Shown piece by piece: positions 13,444 to 25,166 of a DNA stretch of 64,000 nt. The stretch's first letter is position 1; each line of letters opens with the position of its first letter. The notes under the pieces were generated by a model, which saw only the letters and a list, made by a program, of their open reading frames with translations, was not told where the DNA came from and did not search any database. The position numbers and the translations under genes were made by a program. Source of the DNA: Amyelois transitella (Eukaryota > Arthropoda > Insecta > Lepidoptera > Pyralidae); contig NC_083530.1 of NCBI RefSeq assembly GCF_032362555.1, forward strand, positions 2,014,001 through 2,078,000, read 5' to 3'.

Positions 13444-15823
13444 CAGCAGTTTTTGTGCATAAGAAATTCGGCTCGACCGCCACCAAAGAGCTTCCGCCAG
13501 GCTAGGTGTTATCCCTGGGGAACCCCGGCTCCGCCATCACAACTAATCTGGCGGAAGATCTTCCCTTTGATGGCGGTCGAACCCGAATCATCGCTCCAGC
13601 TACAAAATAATTAAGCAAAAACAGATTGATTGTTCAACGAAAGTAGTTGATAATGTACAAAGTTTACAATCCAAAATCAGGTTTTGAATAGATACAAACA
13701 TATAATCACGTCTAAATCCCTTGTGGGGTAGACAGAGCCAACATTCAGCTGTTTGGCTTAAGGTTAGCATTGAGATTCAAATAGTGACAGGTTGCCAGCC
13801 CATCGCCTAAATGAAGAATTTCAAGTTTATAAACCTATCCTTCAATCGCCTTACGACATCCATGTAAAGAGATGGAATGGTCCTATTCTTTTTTTGTATT
13901 AATGCCGGTAACCACACGGCACTGTTTATAAGACAGATACTCACTTCATTTCCTTCAACTTCATAAACTTCTCATGCTTTTCAATATGTTTGTCAAAACT
14001 GATTCTCCCTTTATACATTCTCCCGCAATAATAACACGTGTAACCCTTATAATGTTTCTTGTCGCAATGATTTCTCAAATCCTCCTCGTTGCTAGTTATC
14101 TCCCCGCACATCTTACAAACATGGCCGTCAGTTTGTTTGTTAGTCTCATGCCATTTGATGTGGGAAATCATGATATCACGTTTTTGGAAAACTGTGTCGC
14201 ATATATCGCATTGATGTATGTTTGTGTGCGTTTTTAAATGTTGACGGTATTCTTGTTCGTCTTCTATAAGCGCTTGGCATATCTGTAAAAAAATTTAAAA
14301 ATTACTTGATATATATTCTATACTAGCTGTGCCCGCGACTTCGTCCACGTGGAATAGTTATTTTGGGCATCATTGAATGAATTCAAGGATGAATTATTTT
14401 CCCCGTTTTTTTTTACATATGTATTCCATTATTTCTTAGCTCCTTATAGTTGCAGCGTAACGTTATACAGCCTCCTCGATAAATGGTCTATTCAACGCAA
14501 AAATATTTTTTCAATTGGAACCAGTAGTTCCTGAGATTAACGCGTTCAAACGAACATACATATAAACATCCATTGCCTACAAGTGAATCCCGAGTTTACA
14601 AGCTTAAACCTTAGTGGCCTTTTACGACATCCATGGGAAAGATGTGAAGTGGTTCTATTCTAAAGTGTTGAAACCAGACGCCACATGAATAAATAAAAAA
14701 AACAAGACAACTACAAACCTTGCATGCATGCAAAATGACTCCATGTTCCATCTTCATGTGCTCTTTCAATTTTGCCACAAAACGGTACTTGATCGGACAA
14801 CGGGTGCATTGCTTGAATGTCATTGGTTCACGTTTCTTTCTTTTCCTTTCTGCCTGCAGTTGTTTTTCCATTTTTATCATGGCAAGACTGCCATCCGGGA
14901 GAGGTCTATAATATGTTTGTAAGCCACCTTCGCTTTTTATAATAACAATATGATCGTCATCTTTGTCTACAACTTCCTTCTTTGATTCTAATTGTGATTC
15001 GGATTTCATATTAAGAGCACCTTTTTTAAGAACACCATCTAAATTGTAATCGAAATCTGGAGTGAGCGGTTCATACTCTGATAATGATATACACAGGGCC
15101 TCGGACATTAATGATTCCGGGATTTCTATACAGTTTACATTACTCTCCATTTCATTTACATAAAAGGTCAACATATCATTGTTGCGTTTCGTTTTCAAAA
15201 AGAATTTGTATGCATTTGAGGCATTTTGGAAACATTCCAGACAAACATAGTATTTGTCGGTCTCTGCAAACTAAAAATATACAGATTTTTTTATTAATAT
15301 CATAATACTAAAAGAGGCAATTTGTGCTTTATTATGTTGAATAAAAATGAAGTTAAATATAAAAACAATGATTTCATTTGTAACTAGTTTAATCTTTTGC
15401 ACAAAAGAACCGCAACATATTACGTCTTTATCCCTTACGGGGTAAACATAGCCATAGGTCAGTTTACAGGTCCTGTTCCAGACAAGTTATGATAATGTAT
15501 TACGGTAGATTAACTCCTGCGTGGATCGTATTTTGGTTCAAGTACACATGTAGGTAATGTAAAAGTTGGTTTAATTTTATTAAAGGTAAATCCATGTATT
15601 AAGCTGAGTGAAAAGTCAATTTAACAAACTAACTAACCTTAATACTACAAATTTCCTCTAACACATCGGCTATACAATATTCTTGCTCGTCTTTGCATAT
15701 TCTCGTATAAATATCCTCACGCAATTCGGGAAGAGGTTGCAAACATATTCGACACAAATTCTCTTCTAAATCACCATTCAGGAGGTGATGTAAAACCAAT
15801 TTCAAGTCCAAGGCGCTAGCCAT
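10466..15823 (-). CDS. ZAD-domain C2H2 zinc-finger protein, eight fingers, seven coding exons
   Basis: Probable nuclear DNA-binding regulator of the insect ZAD zinc-finger family. Coding exons in gene order are 15823-15638, 15270-14719, 14282-13945, 13072-12919, 12050-11913, 11446-11297 and 10510-10466; all phases agree, giving about 520 residues. The N-terminus is a ZAD domain: a CRIC pair (about residues 24-27) and a CLEC pair encoded at the start of the next exon, followed by a helix. An acidic linker carries an IKSE motif. Eight CX2CX12HX3-4H fingers follow, several of them split by introns (HACK/ICQ, YTCE/TCGRGF, NTHIKK/VHLKTH), with one TNERPY linker. ZAD domains dimerise in known members. 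The ATG lies 28 bases inside its exon, so a 5' UTR exon probably exists near 15950-16010. The last exon (ending ELKLRI) is the least certain. The target gene is unknown. Confidence 0.85.
11040..11250 (-). mobile_element. SINE A copy, partial
   Basis: This matches the multicopy SINE A, which in sense orientation runs from GCCGTGTGGTTCCCGGCACC to a (ATGT)n tail. It sits in reverse, immediately 3' of exon 6 of the coding exons here, in the last intron of the ZAD gene. Confidence 0.7.
11600..11885 (-). mobile_element. Helitron-like fragments
   Basis: This holds the 5' half of the Helitron-like repeat (GTTTGAACGCGCTAATC onward) and a second short fragment with ACAAACTCTTCAGCTTTATA. Both are in the intron between the 11913-12050 and 11297-11446 exons of the ZAD gene. 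The direct repeat at about 11780-11830 and 11862-11912 suggests a small local duplication reaching up to the exon edge. Confidence 0.55.
12241..12515 (-). mobile_element. SINE A, near full length
   Basis: This is a reverse-orientation copy, starting at the TACATATGATCACGTC tail side and ending at the CACAAC head side. It includes all the conserved blocks of the family: the GGGGTAGACAGAGCC block, CATCGCCTAAAAG and TAGTCGCCTTTTAC. Confidence 0.75.
12530..12900. mobile_element. Two adjoining decayed Helitron-like repeats
   Basis: Two units abut. One starts ACTAGCTGTCCCGGC (12530) and the next TACTAGCGACCCGCCCC (about 12710). Both have the GC-rich subterminal end followed by text typical of lepidopteran non-autonomous Helitrons. 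They are diverged from each other and from the main family in the window. Confidence 0.5.
12946..12946. other. Reference point inside ZAD exon 12919-13072
   Basis: Any plus-strand reading across this exon is antisense to the zinc-finger frame; only the minus-strand frame is supported. The exon encodes FTCETCGRSF and the TNERPYTCE linker. Confidence 0.3.
13185..13300 (-). mobile_element. LINE 3' tail fragment (family with AATAAA-rich end)
   Basis: This is shared with 59738-59850. In reverse it reads from GCTTAACCCAATGGTAGAC to an AATAAA-rich end, the structure of a non-LTR retrotransposon 3' UTR and tail. I do not assign the clade. Confidence 0.5.
13381..13441. repeat. (CA)n then (TA)n microsatellite
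   Basis: A run of CA dinucleotides passes into an uninterrupted TA run of about 40 bases. Confidence 0.85.
13469..13604. mobile_element. Palindromic relic of TRIM LTR
   Basis: Two fragments of the LTR of the TRIM element at 44646 lie head to head. The left one is inverted (CGGCTCGACCGCCACC) and the right one direct (CTGGCGGAAGATCTTCCC through GCTACA). Together they make an imperfect inverted repeat of about 135 bp in the intron between ZAD exons 13072 and 13945. Confidence 0.65.
13690..13923 (-). mobile_element. SINE A copy
   Basis: This is a reverse-orientation copy with both conserved ends, slightly shortened. Its GCACACGG-side head lies about 20 bases from the donor of the ZAD exon ending at 13945. 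Confidence 0.7.
14322..14550 (+). mobile_element. Helitron-like element, truncated
   Basis: It begins ACTAGCTGTGCCCGCGACTT, the inverted 3' end of the family, and runs to CGCGTTCAAAC. It lacks the final AATATTAGTATAGAT end seen in complete copies. Confidence 0.7.
14570..14695 (-). mobile_element. SINE A fragment
   Basis: This is a decayed head half of SINE A (CCTTTTACGACATCCATGGG). It runs to within about 25 bases of the ZAD exon end at 14719. Confidence 0.55.
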
Positions 15824-16289
15824 ATTTCCGAGAATATTTTCGAGCAGTTCCTGGTACAAAAATATATATTTAAAAACATTTGTACATTTATTATTAATAA
15901 TAGTAAACAGAAAATACTTTGTTGTTGAATTTTACTGAATTTACCACTCAAAATAAAGATGCGTTCTTCACAACACTCGCGATCCAATTTAGAATATTAC
16001 GAATTCGCACGCCATGATGACAAAAAAAGTTAATCGTAAATTAAATGCAGAAGAACGGAACGGAATCAAAATGGGCGTAGCGAGGTACGGGCCGAGGGCC
16101 CTCCCTTATTACTCTGTTAAAATGTTATGGTGTGAAGTGGAGATGGTGCGGTGAATTAAAAAGCTTTTAAGCTGTGTAATTTATTTATAATTAATACTTA
16201 GTTTACTAACGTAACAAAGTGAGAGAAGACGTATCAAAGTGCAAAAGGTGTTTTGTATTTATATTGTTAACTTAAATATAAAACTAATT

Positions 16290-16760
16290 AAAGAAAACTA
16301 ACAGATAAATCTACAAGTAGACCTAAATATAAAACTAACACTTATTTACAAAAAGTCCCGGCAGAACGGAGTCTTGAGGTAAAATGCCCAGAAGGCTGGC
16401 AGCATTGCCACGTTGAATGGCAATGCTTATCTTTTGAGCGAGATAAAGACCACCTTCTGGTTACGAGTAACCTCGACAATTTTTCAGACGATGACGTCGT
16501 ATAATTTATGTGCAGAAAGTCCCCATGGCCCCAGAGTCTCAACCCCAAACGGCTAAAATATATAGTTATTCCCAATAACTGCATCTTTACGCCGTTTGAG
16601 GTCTTCTGCACCTACCGCAGCTGAGCCGGCCTTGGACTCGGTGGTTTGGAGATGGGACTGTGCCAAGGTGTCCACACAAGTGGCATCCCAGATAAGGGGA
16701 CGTCCCAATTTCCAACGCACGAGGGTCATGCTATCCACGAGCCAAACCGGTGGACTTTTT
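16290..16760 (-). pseudogene. Degenerate multicopy protein fragment, probably from a retroelement
   Basis: On the minus strand interrupted frames encode GRPLIWDATCVDTLAQS, a Lys/Arg-rich KRRKDAVIGNNYIF stretch, GVETLGPWG and KISIAIQRGN. A second copy lies at 51640-52049. From memory, similar segments occur in many invertebrate genomes next to or fused with reverse-transcriptase-type proteins. Only the C-terminal portion is here, with frameshifts. It lies between the two divergent zinc-finger genes. Confidence 0.5.
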
Positions 16761-17399
16761 TGTTGATTTATCTTTTAGTTTTCTTTAATTAATTTTATTA
16801 AGTTTTATATTTGTAATGTTCCTACTTCTTTAATGAATAATAAAGATGTTATGGTATTTTAGAAGTTACACTTTTGATATTTGATGAATTGTTACTTAAT
16901 TAAATATAAATAAGTATGCAGGGATTGTGGCCAGTGGAAAGATGTGGACCCTGAGAAAGAGGCGTGATTTATGTATGTATGTATTGTTAACTTATACAGT
17001 TTAATACGGACCACCGTACTATCAATCCTGCATGGCCTGCATGGCATGAAATGGCATGTAAAATAAAACACATGTTATGTTTTTAAATCTGTGAACATAA
17101 TAATATATTTTTATTTGTGCTGTATGTTGCAGTGTGTCAAGTCTAAAATAGTAGGAGACTAATAAAAAAATCTATCAACTGTCAAAATTGTCAAAACCAT
17201 AAAATGGTTGATCGCCGATTTGTCAAACTAAGTAGAAATAAGTTTTTTGCTATTTTATGTTGCTAAATTCTTTTATATACTTGTGTATAAAACGTCCTAA
17301 GTAAAATACAATTATTGTTGTTATTATAACGTAAATATTAATTACAAATACCTACGTAACCTGGCCCAAAGTAAGGCTGATGTAGGCCAATTAATGCGC
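16761..17399. other. Intergenic spacer between divergent zinc-finger genes
   Basis: AT-rich, with a short relic of the LINE C-terminal repeat at about 16915-16985. No coding exon is seen. Promoters for the flanking divergent genes are expected on either side of 16000-17500, but no core motif is convincing. Confidence 0.4.
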
Positions 17400-17568
17400 G
17401 AAGCCAATTATTGGAATAATATGATGTTCCTTCGAGGTCTTACGTATGAATTTAGTAACATTACTGAAGGGAAAACAAAACCGATGAAATAGTGAAGCGA
17501 TTTAATTTGAAAACTTGTTATTCATAAAAAAGACGAGTTGTTTCGGTATTGATAAAACAGTTTCTAAG
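17400..17568 (+). other. Putative 5' UTR exon of the plus-strand zinc-finger gene
   Basis: TTTCTAAG followed by GTGAGA (donor at 17569) would splice to the acceptor TTTTCCAG ending at 18007, two bases before the start codon. The 5' limit of the exon is not defined, and no in-frame upstream coding sequence is seen. Confidence 0.4.
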
Positions 17569-18009
17569 GTGAGACTATTTTATATTGTTTTAATTATTAA
17601 TTTGTGGCTGTGATGGCATAAAATGGCTTAAATTTACAAAGTTTAATGTGAGCATTTGCTACCTAATTATTTTTGTAAAAATTTTTTTAAATATGCTAAT
17701 TTTATTCAACATTTTCATTGTTTATGATAATGTTTATTCAGTGACTTATTATCAATATTTTTTCATTACTTTTCCAGTCAGTTTCAGGTTTCAGTTTTAG
17801 TCCATTTTAAAAGTGACACTAATACTTTTGAATACCTTAAAAAATTGAAGGATTTACCAAACTAGTAAATGAGTTTTTTAAACATTTCTGTAGAAGTTGA
17901 CAAATATCAAAAGGCACTTGTATTATCTTAGTACTCAGATTTTATAATTATAAGTAAGATTCTAAATGTAATGTAAGAGAACCATTTTTTATTTTTTACT
18001 TTTCCAGCC

Positions 18010-20582
18010 ATGGCAGAACAAGATCAAATGACTGACTACAGCATGGATTTAAACATCAAAGAAGAAGATGAAGTTGTTGACGACATAACAATCCACATTA
18101 AATCTGAAATAGAAACTGATGATGTCCCAACAATTGATTCTGCAACCGAACATGATGAGAACATTCAAACTACAGATCATGAAAACATCCCTACCACAGA
18201 TCACGATGAAAACATCCACACGGGGGAAGACAATCACGAAACTTCTGAACCTAATACAAGTAACGAACCTAGTCCGTTCGAAAACATACAGCTTGAAGTA
18301 AAAGAAGAAATGATGTCTCCAAATTATATAACACCAACCCATAGTAATATAATGGTTACGTTGCCAACAAACATAGAAACGGATATGCCTAAAGCAATGG
18401 ACATAGATCACGATGTGAAGGAGGAGATGGAAGGAGAGATAGTTACGTATGATTATCCGGATTATGATGATGGCAGTATGGACAGTGCGGAAGCTACGGC
18501 TCTTGGGAATGTGGCATGTTTGCTGGACGATGTTAATGTGAAGACTGAGGATGAGGTGTGTACAGTTATAATTATTAATCTCATTTCTAAATATCTATTT
18601 TTTGGCTGGTGCCTTTGGATGACCCAATCAGTTCAATAACTTTTAAGTTAATTTGTTGAATAAAAAATTTTCTTACTATGTTACAGGACAATCTCAAAGA
18701 TTACAACAGCCTGATCAAGCAAGAGGAAGAACTAACTGTGACGGAAACACATTTGATATCAAATAAACTGATCAATACAACCTCCACTATCACTCACCCA
18801 CAAGATGGTGTGATAGAGTCGCGAACAACCAAAACATTAGTCATGGAAATACTGCCAATGTCCACTATATCTGAACCGTTACATAAAATCGGTAACCCAG
18901 AAGAAATCCTACCAACAACGTACTCAAGCGATGATTATGACTCGTTCCAACTTAATTCTATTACAGGAAATGTTCTGTCTTTAGAACAGGAAGCATACGG
19001 GTTGTTGAAAGCTAAAACGGATAAGAAAGGAACCGTTATAACTTGTCCAAAGTGCCCGAAAATGTTCAACGGTTATTACAGGTTAAAAAAACATTTGGGC
19101 GTTCATGTTGCTATTGAGAAGAGGGCGATGGGCATTATCAAAGGACTTGAAACGAGGAAAGAAAACCAACAGAAGAAATTGGAGATGCAAAATCAGAAAA
19201 TGCCGAAAGTTAAAAAAGAAAAAAGAAGTGGTGTTAAGAAAGAAATTGCTAACAAAACTAGGTCTGGAAGGGCTGTTGAAGGAACTGAATTGGATGCGGC
19301 TAATATTAAATTAGAAGATGAAATTGGTATTAAAAGAGAAAATGTTAAGAAGGAAGGTTATGAATGCACATGCGGTCAAGTTTTTCAAAGACGGAGCAGA
19401 ATGGAGACTTGTCTTAGATCTCATAACATGTATTCGGACACGGATAGCGTGTATCCTTGTGTTTCGTGCACAAAACAATTCAAAGATAAAGAAGAATTGG
19501 CGTTGCATCGCAAACGGTTGCACAGAAAGAAATTCCCGTGCAAATTCTGCCCAACGGACTACGGGACTAGGAAAGAGCTGTTCAAACATTTGCAAATACA
19601 TCAAAAAGTGCAGTTGCTTGAATATAAAGTCATATCAGAGTTTGTCAAACATAAGAAGAAGTTACGTTGTTTCATTTGTTCCAAGAGTTATTCTGAGTTA
19701 TCAGACTTGAAGTGTCACGTAATGGAAGATCATAAGGAGCCCTACATTTGCCCGCTGTGTAGCGGGACGTTTTCTAAAATAATAGACTTTGCTCATCACA
19801 CCAAGAGTTTTCATCCAGAAATCGAAGGGCAGTCGGTGCTGGATGTTCTTGAAGCGTTTTCGAAGCTAGTCAAAGCATGGAAGTGCGAAGAGTGCGATTT
19901 GCAGTTTCACGAAGCCGATAAACTGGCTGTACATCAGATTGAGAAACATAGTCCCGATGTGAAAGTGGATTGCCAATTTCAATGTCCGGATTGTCGGAGA
20001 GTTTTCATAAGTCAGAAAGGCTTAACGTCCCATAGAAGAATACATCACAGTACGGAGAGCACAGAGGAAACAGAAGAAGTAGAGAAAGGTGTGATGTGTG
20101 TGGAATGTCGAAAGATCTGCAAAGATATGACTTCTTTGACTTCGCACATGCGTTTACATTCTCCTGAGAGGAAGTATCCGTGCAAATTCTGTGATTTCCG
20201 TTTCGCTACACCTGAAAAGAGGAAGGCTCATGCAGAGATACATACTGGAGATTTAAAATATGTTTGCTTTATTTGCGAGTATCAGTGTAGTTCGGAGCAC
20301 AGGTTGGAACAACATAAAATGTCAGTGAAACATTCAAGCATGAAAGAGTTTTTGCTGACAGGGAAGCCGTTAATAGAAGAATCTACGTCGAAGAAGAATT
20401 GTAGTAAGAAGAGAGATACAAAGAGAAGGGAAAAGAAAGATAGTTCTAGTGATGACGAAGTGTGTTGTGATATTTGCGGTGAGAAGTTTAGGAGTGAGGT
20501 TGAAATGGCCGAACACAAACAAACACACCCGTTCATAGAGTTTCCCCACGAAGATACACCAAGTAGAATATTTTTTAAGTGA
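18010..20582 (+). CDS. C2H2 zinc-finger protein with about twelve fingers, two coding exons
   Basis: Probable nuclear DNA-binding regulator. Coding exons are 18010-18555 and 18687-20582 (donor GTGTGT, acceptor GTTACAG), joining in phase 0 to about 813 residues. The first 290 residues are acidic and disordered, with many short PsiKxE motifs (IKEE, IKSE, VKEE twice, VKTE, IKQE), which are consensus SUMO-acceptor sites. A first finger (CPKCPKMF) stands alone, followed by a Lys-rich linker of about 75 residues. Eleven more fingers run to the C-terminus. The second (ECTCGQVF) is degenerate because its first Cys pair is spaced by one residue and a zinc His is replaced by Cys. The others fit CX2CX12HX3-5H. 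A KKRDTKRREKK stretch before the last finger could be a nuclear localisation signal. The ATG follows a spliced 5' leader. No ZAD or BTB domain is visible. Confidence 0.9.
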
Positions 20583-23500
20583 CTTTCTTGCCTTTTGTTA
20601 TATTTGTATGTTTTTAAGTATAACTTTTGCTGGTCAAAGGTATTATGTAGAAGTAGTAAGAATCGGTAATAGGTAGTTCATATTCTTTTTTTGTTTCGTT
20701 TTTTTAGAATCTATTTTATTTTATTATTTTCATATATTTTGTTTTCTGAGACTTTTCGTTTCACAATTTCATTATCTTTTATGGCTGGGTACACTTTGAT
20801 TAGTTTTTAATACAAGTTTTAATTTTTCTTCTTTTTTTGTATTTGCAATTTTTTCTCTATATTTTTCACTTCGATTGCATATGACTGAAAGATATTTATA
20901 TTATAGTTTATATAAGATAGATTTTCACTTACAAACAAAAGTGATTAGCACGCAACAAATTATTATAAATATATTTAAAAAAATATATATCAGAATAAGT
21001 TTGTTATAAAATGAGTTTTCGTTTAGAGTAAAAGGATTAATGCTAGAACAGAACTAGAGCTTGCAGAACTTACACTTAGAGCGCTCATTTTAAAAAGCCG
21101 AATTTAGAAAAGTCGACGTAACAAAATTGATTTTCATACAAACATACTTAAGTTTTCTCATAAAGAACAATATTAGCAAAATATTTATCTGTTACAAATA
21201 TGTTAAACTAAAACTCAATTTATAAAAATAAGAACGAAACAGTTCTTATTTATTTTTTTTATATTTAATTTGGTCTGTGATTCGATAAAATATTTTGTTC
21301 TAAATTTGCCTTTATAAATTGCTAGTCTTAAAGGTTTTAAGGAGGCTTTAATAAATTTGTACAAATTATAACTGGAATGTCGTCAGTCAAGAATAGTTTG
21401 TATTCACTAATTTGATTTTGTGAACATTTTTCTCACTTGTTCGACTTTCGAAATACCAAGGCTTTTCTCATTGGTTGGAATAAAATAAAAATAATATTTC
21501 TTTTTTATTTTACTTTTTGGTTAATTTTTGGTTGTATACGAATTTGAACGACGAATACAATTTTTTTTCGATATCGAGTCCATAGTCGAACAAATAAGAA
21601 AAAAAACCAAGAAAATTCGTTTGTATGTTAACGTGTAGTTCAGTGCCTCATAAACTAAGTTAAGAAGTTTTGGTAAGAAGCTTTCAGAGACTAATAGAAA
21701 TATCATGATTACATTTTTTTTTTTCATAGCCACAAGTCATTTTCCCTATTTCAATACAATTCGTTATGATCAATGTCAAAATGTATGTAGGTAAAGTTTA
21801 CTACTGCGGAGGTCAGATGGGTATCGCTTCGTGTTGAAATCTGACTCACCCGAATGGTGAGGATGAAACCAAGTTTAAAACGACAGGATGGAGAAGATCG
21901 TAACATATTGTTGGGATTTCTATACCAAATCGTAAAATGTCGATTTCCAATTGAAATTGTTAAGAAATGAGAGGCTTATTTTGTCTTAATTTTATAAACG
22001 TTTACGTAAGTTGTTTTACCTCAATAACTATCTACATTGAAGTTATTTCTGTAACGTTATTGTAATTTTTTTTGTGTCTGCCTCACTTGTAGTGTAGTTC
22101 TCTTGTTATATCAGGGTTGAAAGATTATTGACAATATGCAGTGTTTTTTAATGTTATGTTTTCAAAAGATCAACTTATATACCTTGCAAAATTGTGGAAA
22201 TCAAGAGAAAAGAGTATGTTACTCTACACATTAAAATAATGAAAAATACGATAAAATTGAAAAATAAAAAAATAACACTGCAAATTGACAAAACAAGGAT
22301 ATTTAAATAAAATAATGAAATATCTGAATTTGTTTTATTATCACTAAACACGAAAACAAACCATTTCTTACCGACAGGTATTAAAAAAAAGAATATAATT
22401 ATGTTCCAAGTGCATTTGTAAAACTGCTAAATTTACAATATAATTTTACCTTCATCCCTGATGGGATAGACAAAGTCTTAGGTTGTCAGTGAAATTAGCC
22501 TTTACTTACTTAAAAAATAGTAAACAGTGTTTTGCATTTATTGTAAATAGTTATTTTAATCAAATTTTTAACTAAACTCTGACCTAGAACATCCTCGATT
22601 TAAGGGCAGCATTTGCACATTAAACTTACAGCAACTATGCCGGTGTAGCCATTTAGCGGGCAACAGGACAAAATATTGTAAATTAAAACATTAAAAGGTC
22701 TTAAACAAATTGTAGCCGTGATTGTCAAAAAACATAGTTTTCTTTCTTTCTTTTCTATATTATGGCTTCCACCGGACTTTCAGTGATTCTGCCAATGTCA
22801 TGGTTTGAAGAGACACGAAGTTACGAAATTGGACGGTATACAATCATAGTTATTTCATGGTAAACATTAATATAATGCGGTAAAATTGCGAGGTAATTTT
22901 TCTATAACAACCCTGTAAAGTTTTCAAATTTTGACTCAGTAATGGCAACACCCCAGCAGAAAAAAGGAAGTTAGATTTGAAACGCGGAGTATTTCATTTT
23001 CGGGGCCAGACTATAGGTATAAATTATAGGAACTGGCTCTGTCTACCACGTCAGAGATAGGTAAATTACATAAATAAGTATGGAAAATGCAAAGAACATC
23101 ATAATTTGTATGCCCCTCATCCATTTTAAAGAAACATTAGAAAAAGAGGAATAATTCAAATACATTACATACATTGCAATATTAAAAATGACTTATCACC
23201 CGTTATTACATTTTTACTATAATTCAAAGTCTTCATATTTCTAACGAACAAATAATTAGTGGCTGTGATTATTTTTCTCAAAAAAAAGTTAATTCTTTTT
23301 ATACAGTTATTCTTTTTTATTAAGTCTCACATTTCTTCTAAATGGCAAATTAAGCTGACCCAAATATACAAAATTTCATACTAAACCAAGACCCAGACCA
23401 GTTAAACAATATTTTCGACATGACTTGGCCGGGGATCGAACCTAGAACCTTGTAGTTCACATCATTGCCTTTCAGTCCTTTCGGGACTGTTGGCTCTGTC

Positions 23501-24550
23501 TACCCCGCAAGGGATATAGACATGATTAGATATATATGTATGTAAAATTATTGGCACACGCATTTTAAGTTACATTCACTATTATTTATGAATTAAGCCC
23601 TCTAGTGGTTAAAATCAGAAAATTAATATAATCGTTAGTAAGTGTATGAAGACTTACGCCATGTGTTTTGCTATATCAAAAGTGATAATACTTAAACTTA
23701 TGCGATACATAGACCTTGACTATTTTACCCTAAATTGCGACTGACTGGTTGGACAAAGCCTTATCACTAAGAGTATCTATAATACTCTACACTGGATAAC
23801 ATAATATACTGATTAATTTCAATTAACTTTCTAATACAGAGTGTATATATTACGGTAGCGATGTTTTGACTTAATGTTACTTTTAATGCATAATTATTAT
23901 CCCCCCATTACCCCCACCAGATTCAGAAACCCTTTTAAATGAGGGGTAAAAAAGTTTAAAACTTAGAATAAACAAATGTGCAGTTGAAAAAAATGTTAAT
24001 AAAAAACAATGTGTTAGAAATACGCTGTTTGTTTCAAATGACGTGTATGTAAACTTGCGTATGGGGGTGTTATTTCTCAGGGTAAGCAAAGCGGGTGAAA
24101 CCGCGTTAAGAAAATAGTTATACACAGTATAAAAAAATGTCACCAATGTCATATCACAAAATACCCAGCCAGTTATCGAATACCTTATTGAATTTATACT
24201 TAATTATTCCTTTAAAATTATGATAAACTATTGAAATTAGACTGACTGTACCTTATATGAGTTGTTAAAATAACTGATGGCATGATATAATGTAAAAAAA
24301 ATTGTGTTTGATGAGTTTAAGGTATGAGAGGTCACCACAGATATTTATAGACTCACACATAAATCCTAATGAAAATGTACGAAACATACAAATCAGTCTG
24401 TCCGTTCAAAAATATATCTTAATATATAATACAATAAAGCACATAATTCTCAATAATGTGCTTTATTGCAATACATTTTTGAACAAAATAACGTATAAAA
24501 GTGAGGATGTTTTTTTTCCATAGATTTTGCTCTCATCTGTAAATCTAGAA
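20583..24550. other. 3' UTR and intergenic region
   Basis: About 4 kb of AT-rich sequence separates the convergent zinc-finger and glucosidase genes. Short SINE A tail fragments occur at about 22450-22490 and 23470-23540, and a SINE-like box-B fragment near 23425. A hairpin with 12-bp arms (AATAAAGCACAT) sits near 24432-24468. No gene is supported. Confidence 0.5.
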
Positions 24551-25048
24551 TACAGGGTGATATTTAATTAACTGGAATCCTTTATATAGGTGAATAAGTA
24601 CATCAAACTGAACAACTTTTACTACGCGACCGACCACGAAACTAAAATATTTTTCACTAGCTGTGCCCGCGACTTCGTCCGCGTGGAATAGTTATTTTGG
24701 GCATCATTGAAGTACTCAAGGATGAATAATTTTCCCCCTTTTTTTCACATTATCCATTATTTCTTCGCTCCTAAAAGTTGCAGCGTGATGTTATATAGAC
24801 TAAACCTTTCCTCGATAAATGGTCTATTCAACACAAAAATATTTTTTCAATTCGAACCAGTAGTTCCAGAGATTAGCGCGTTCAAACAAACAAACAAACT
24901 CTTCAGCTTTATAATATTAGTATAGATAAGTTTCGGTTCTCTGTACTTTTTTTGCGATTTCAACGTTCATCCCAAAGTAACATTTGCTCGTTTTGATATA
25001 TTAATTCACATGTTAAAAGGATTCCAATTAATTGAAAATCACCCTGTA
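24551..25048. mobile_element. Mariner-like MITE interrupted by a Helitron
   Basis: The terminal inverted repeats are TACAGGGTGATATTTAATT at the left and its complement ending ATCACCCTGTA at the right, with an inner GGAATCCTTT match. Terminal TA could be the target duplication. The middle (24656-24927) is a complete Helitron-like copy, so the MITE itself is about 225 bp. Confidence 0.7.
24656..24927 (+). mobile_element. Helitron-like non-autonomous element, complete
   Basis: It runs from ACTAGCTGTGCCCGCGACTT to AATATTAGTATAGAT. Read in reverse this gives a 5' TC start and a 3' CTAG end preceded by a GC-rich palindromic stretch, the Helitron signature, inserted between A and T. It is nested in the MITE. 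Confidence 0.8.
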
Positions 25049-25166
25049 TATCTAAAATGTCTTTAAAAAGTCGTTAATGGTGACCCCTCACCATTTTACA
25101 CATACATTTAAAAGACAAATTTTCAATAAGTTTTAAGGTAAAGATGAGGTCATTCACTAATTAAAA

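Noticed and set aside
18049-18411. Open frame antisense to the 12-finger gene
   Set aside because: It is a shadow of a strongly coding plus-strand exon; Phe/Cys-rich composition and no splice support.
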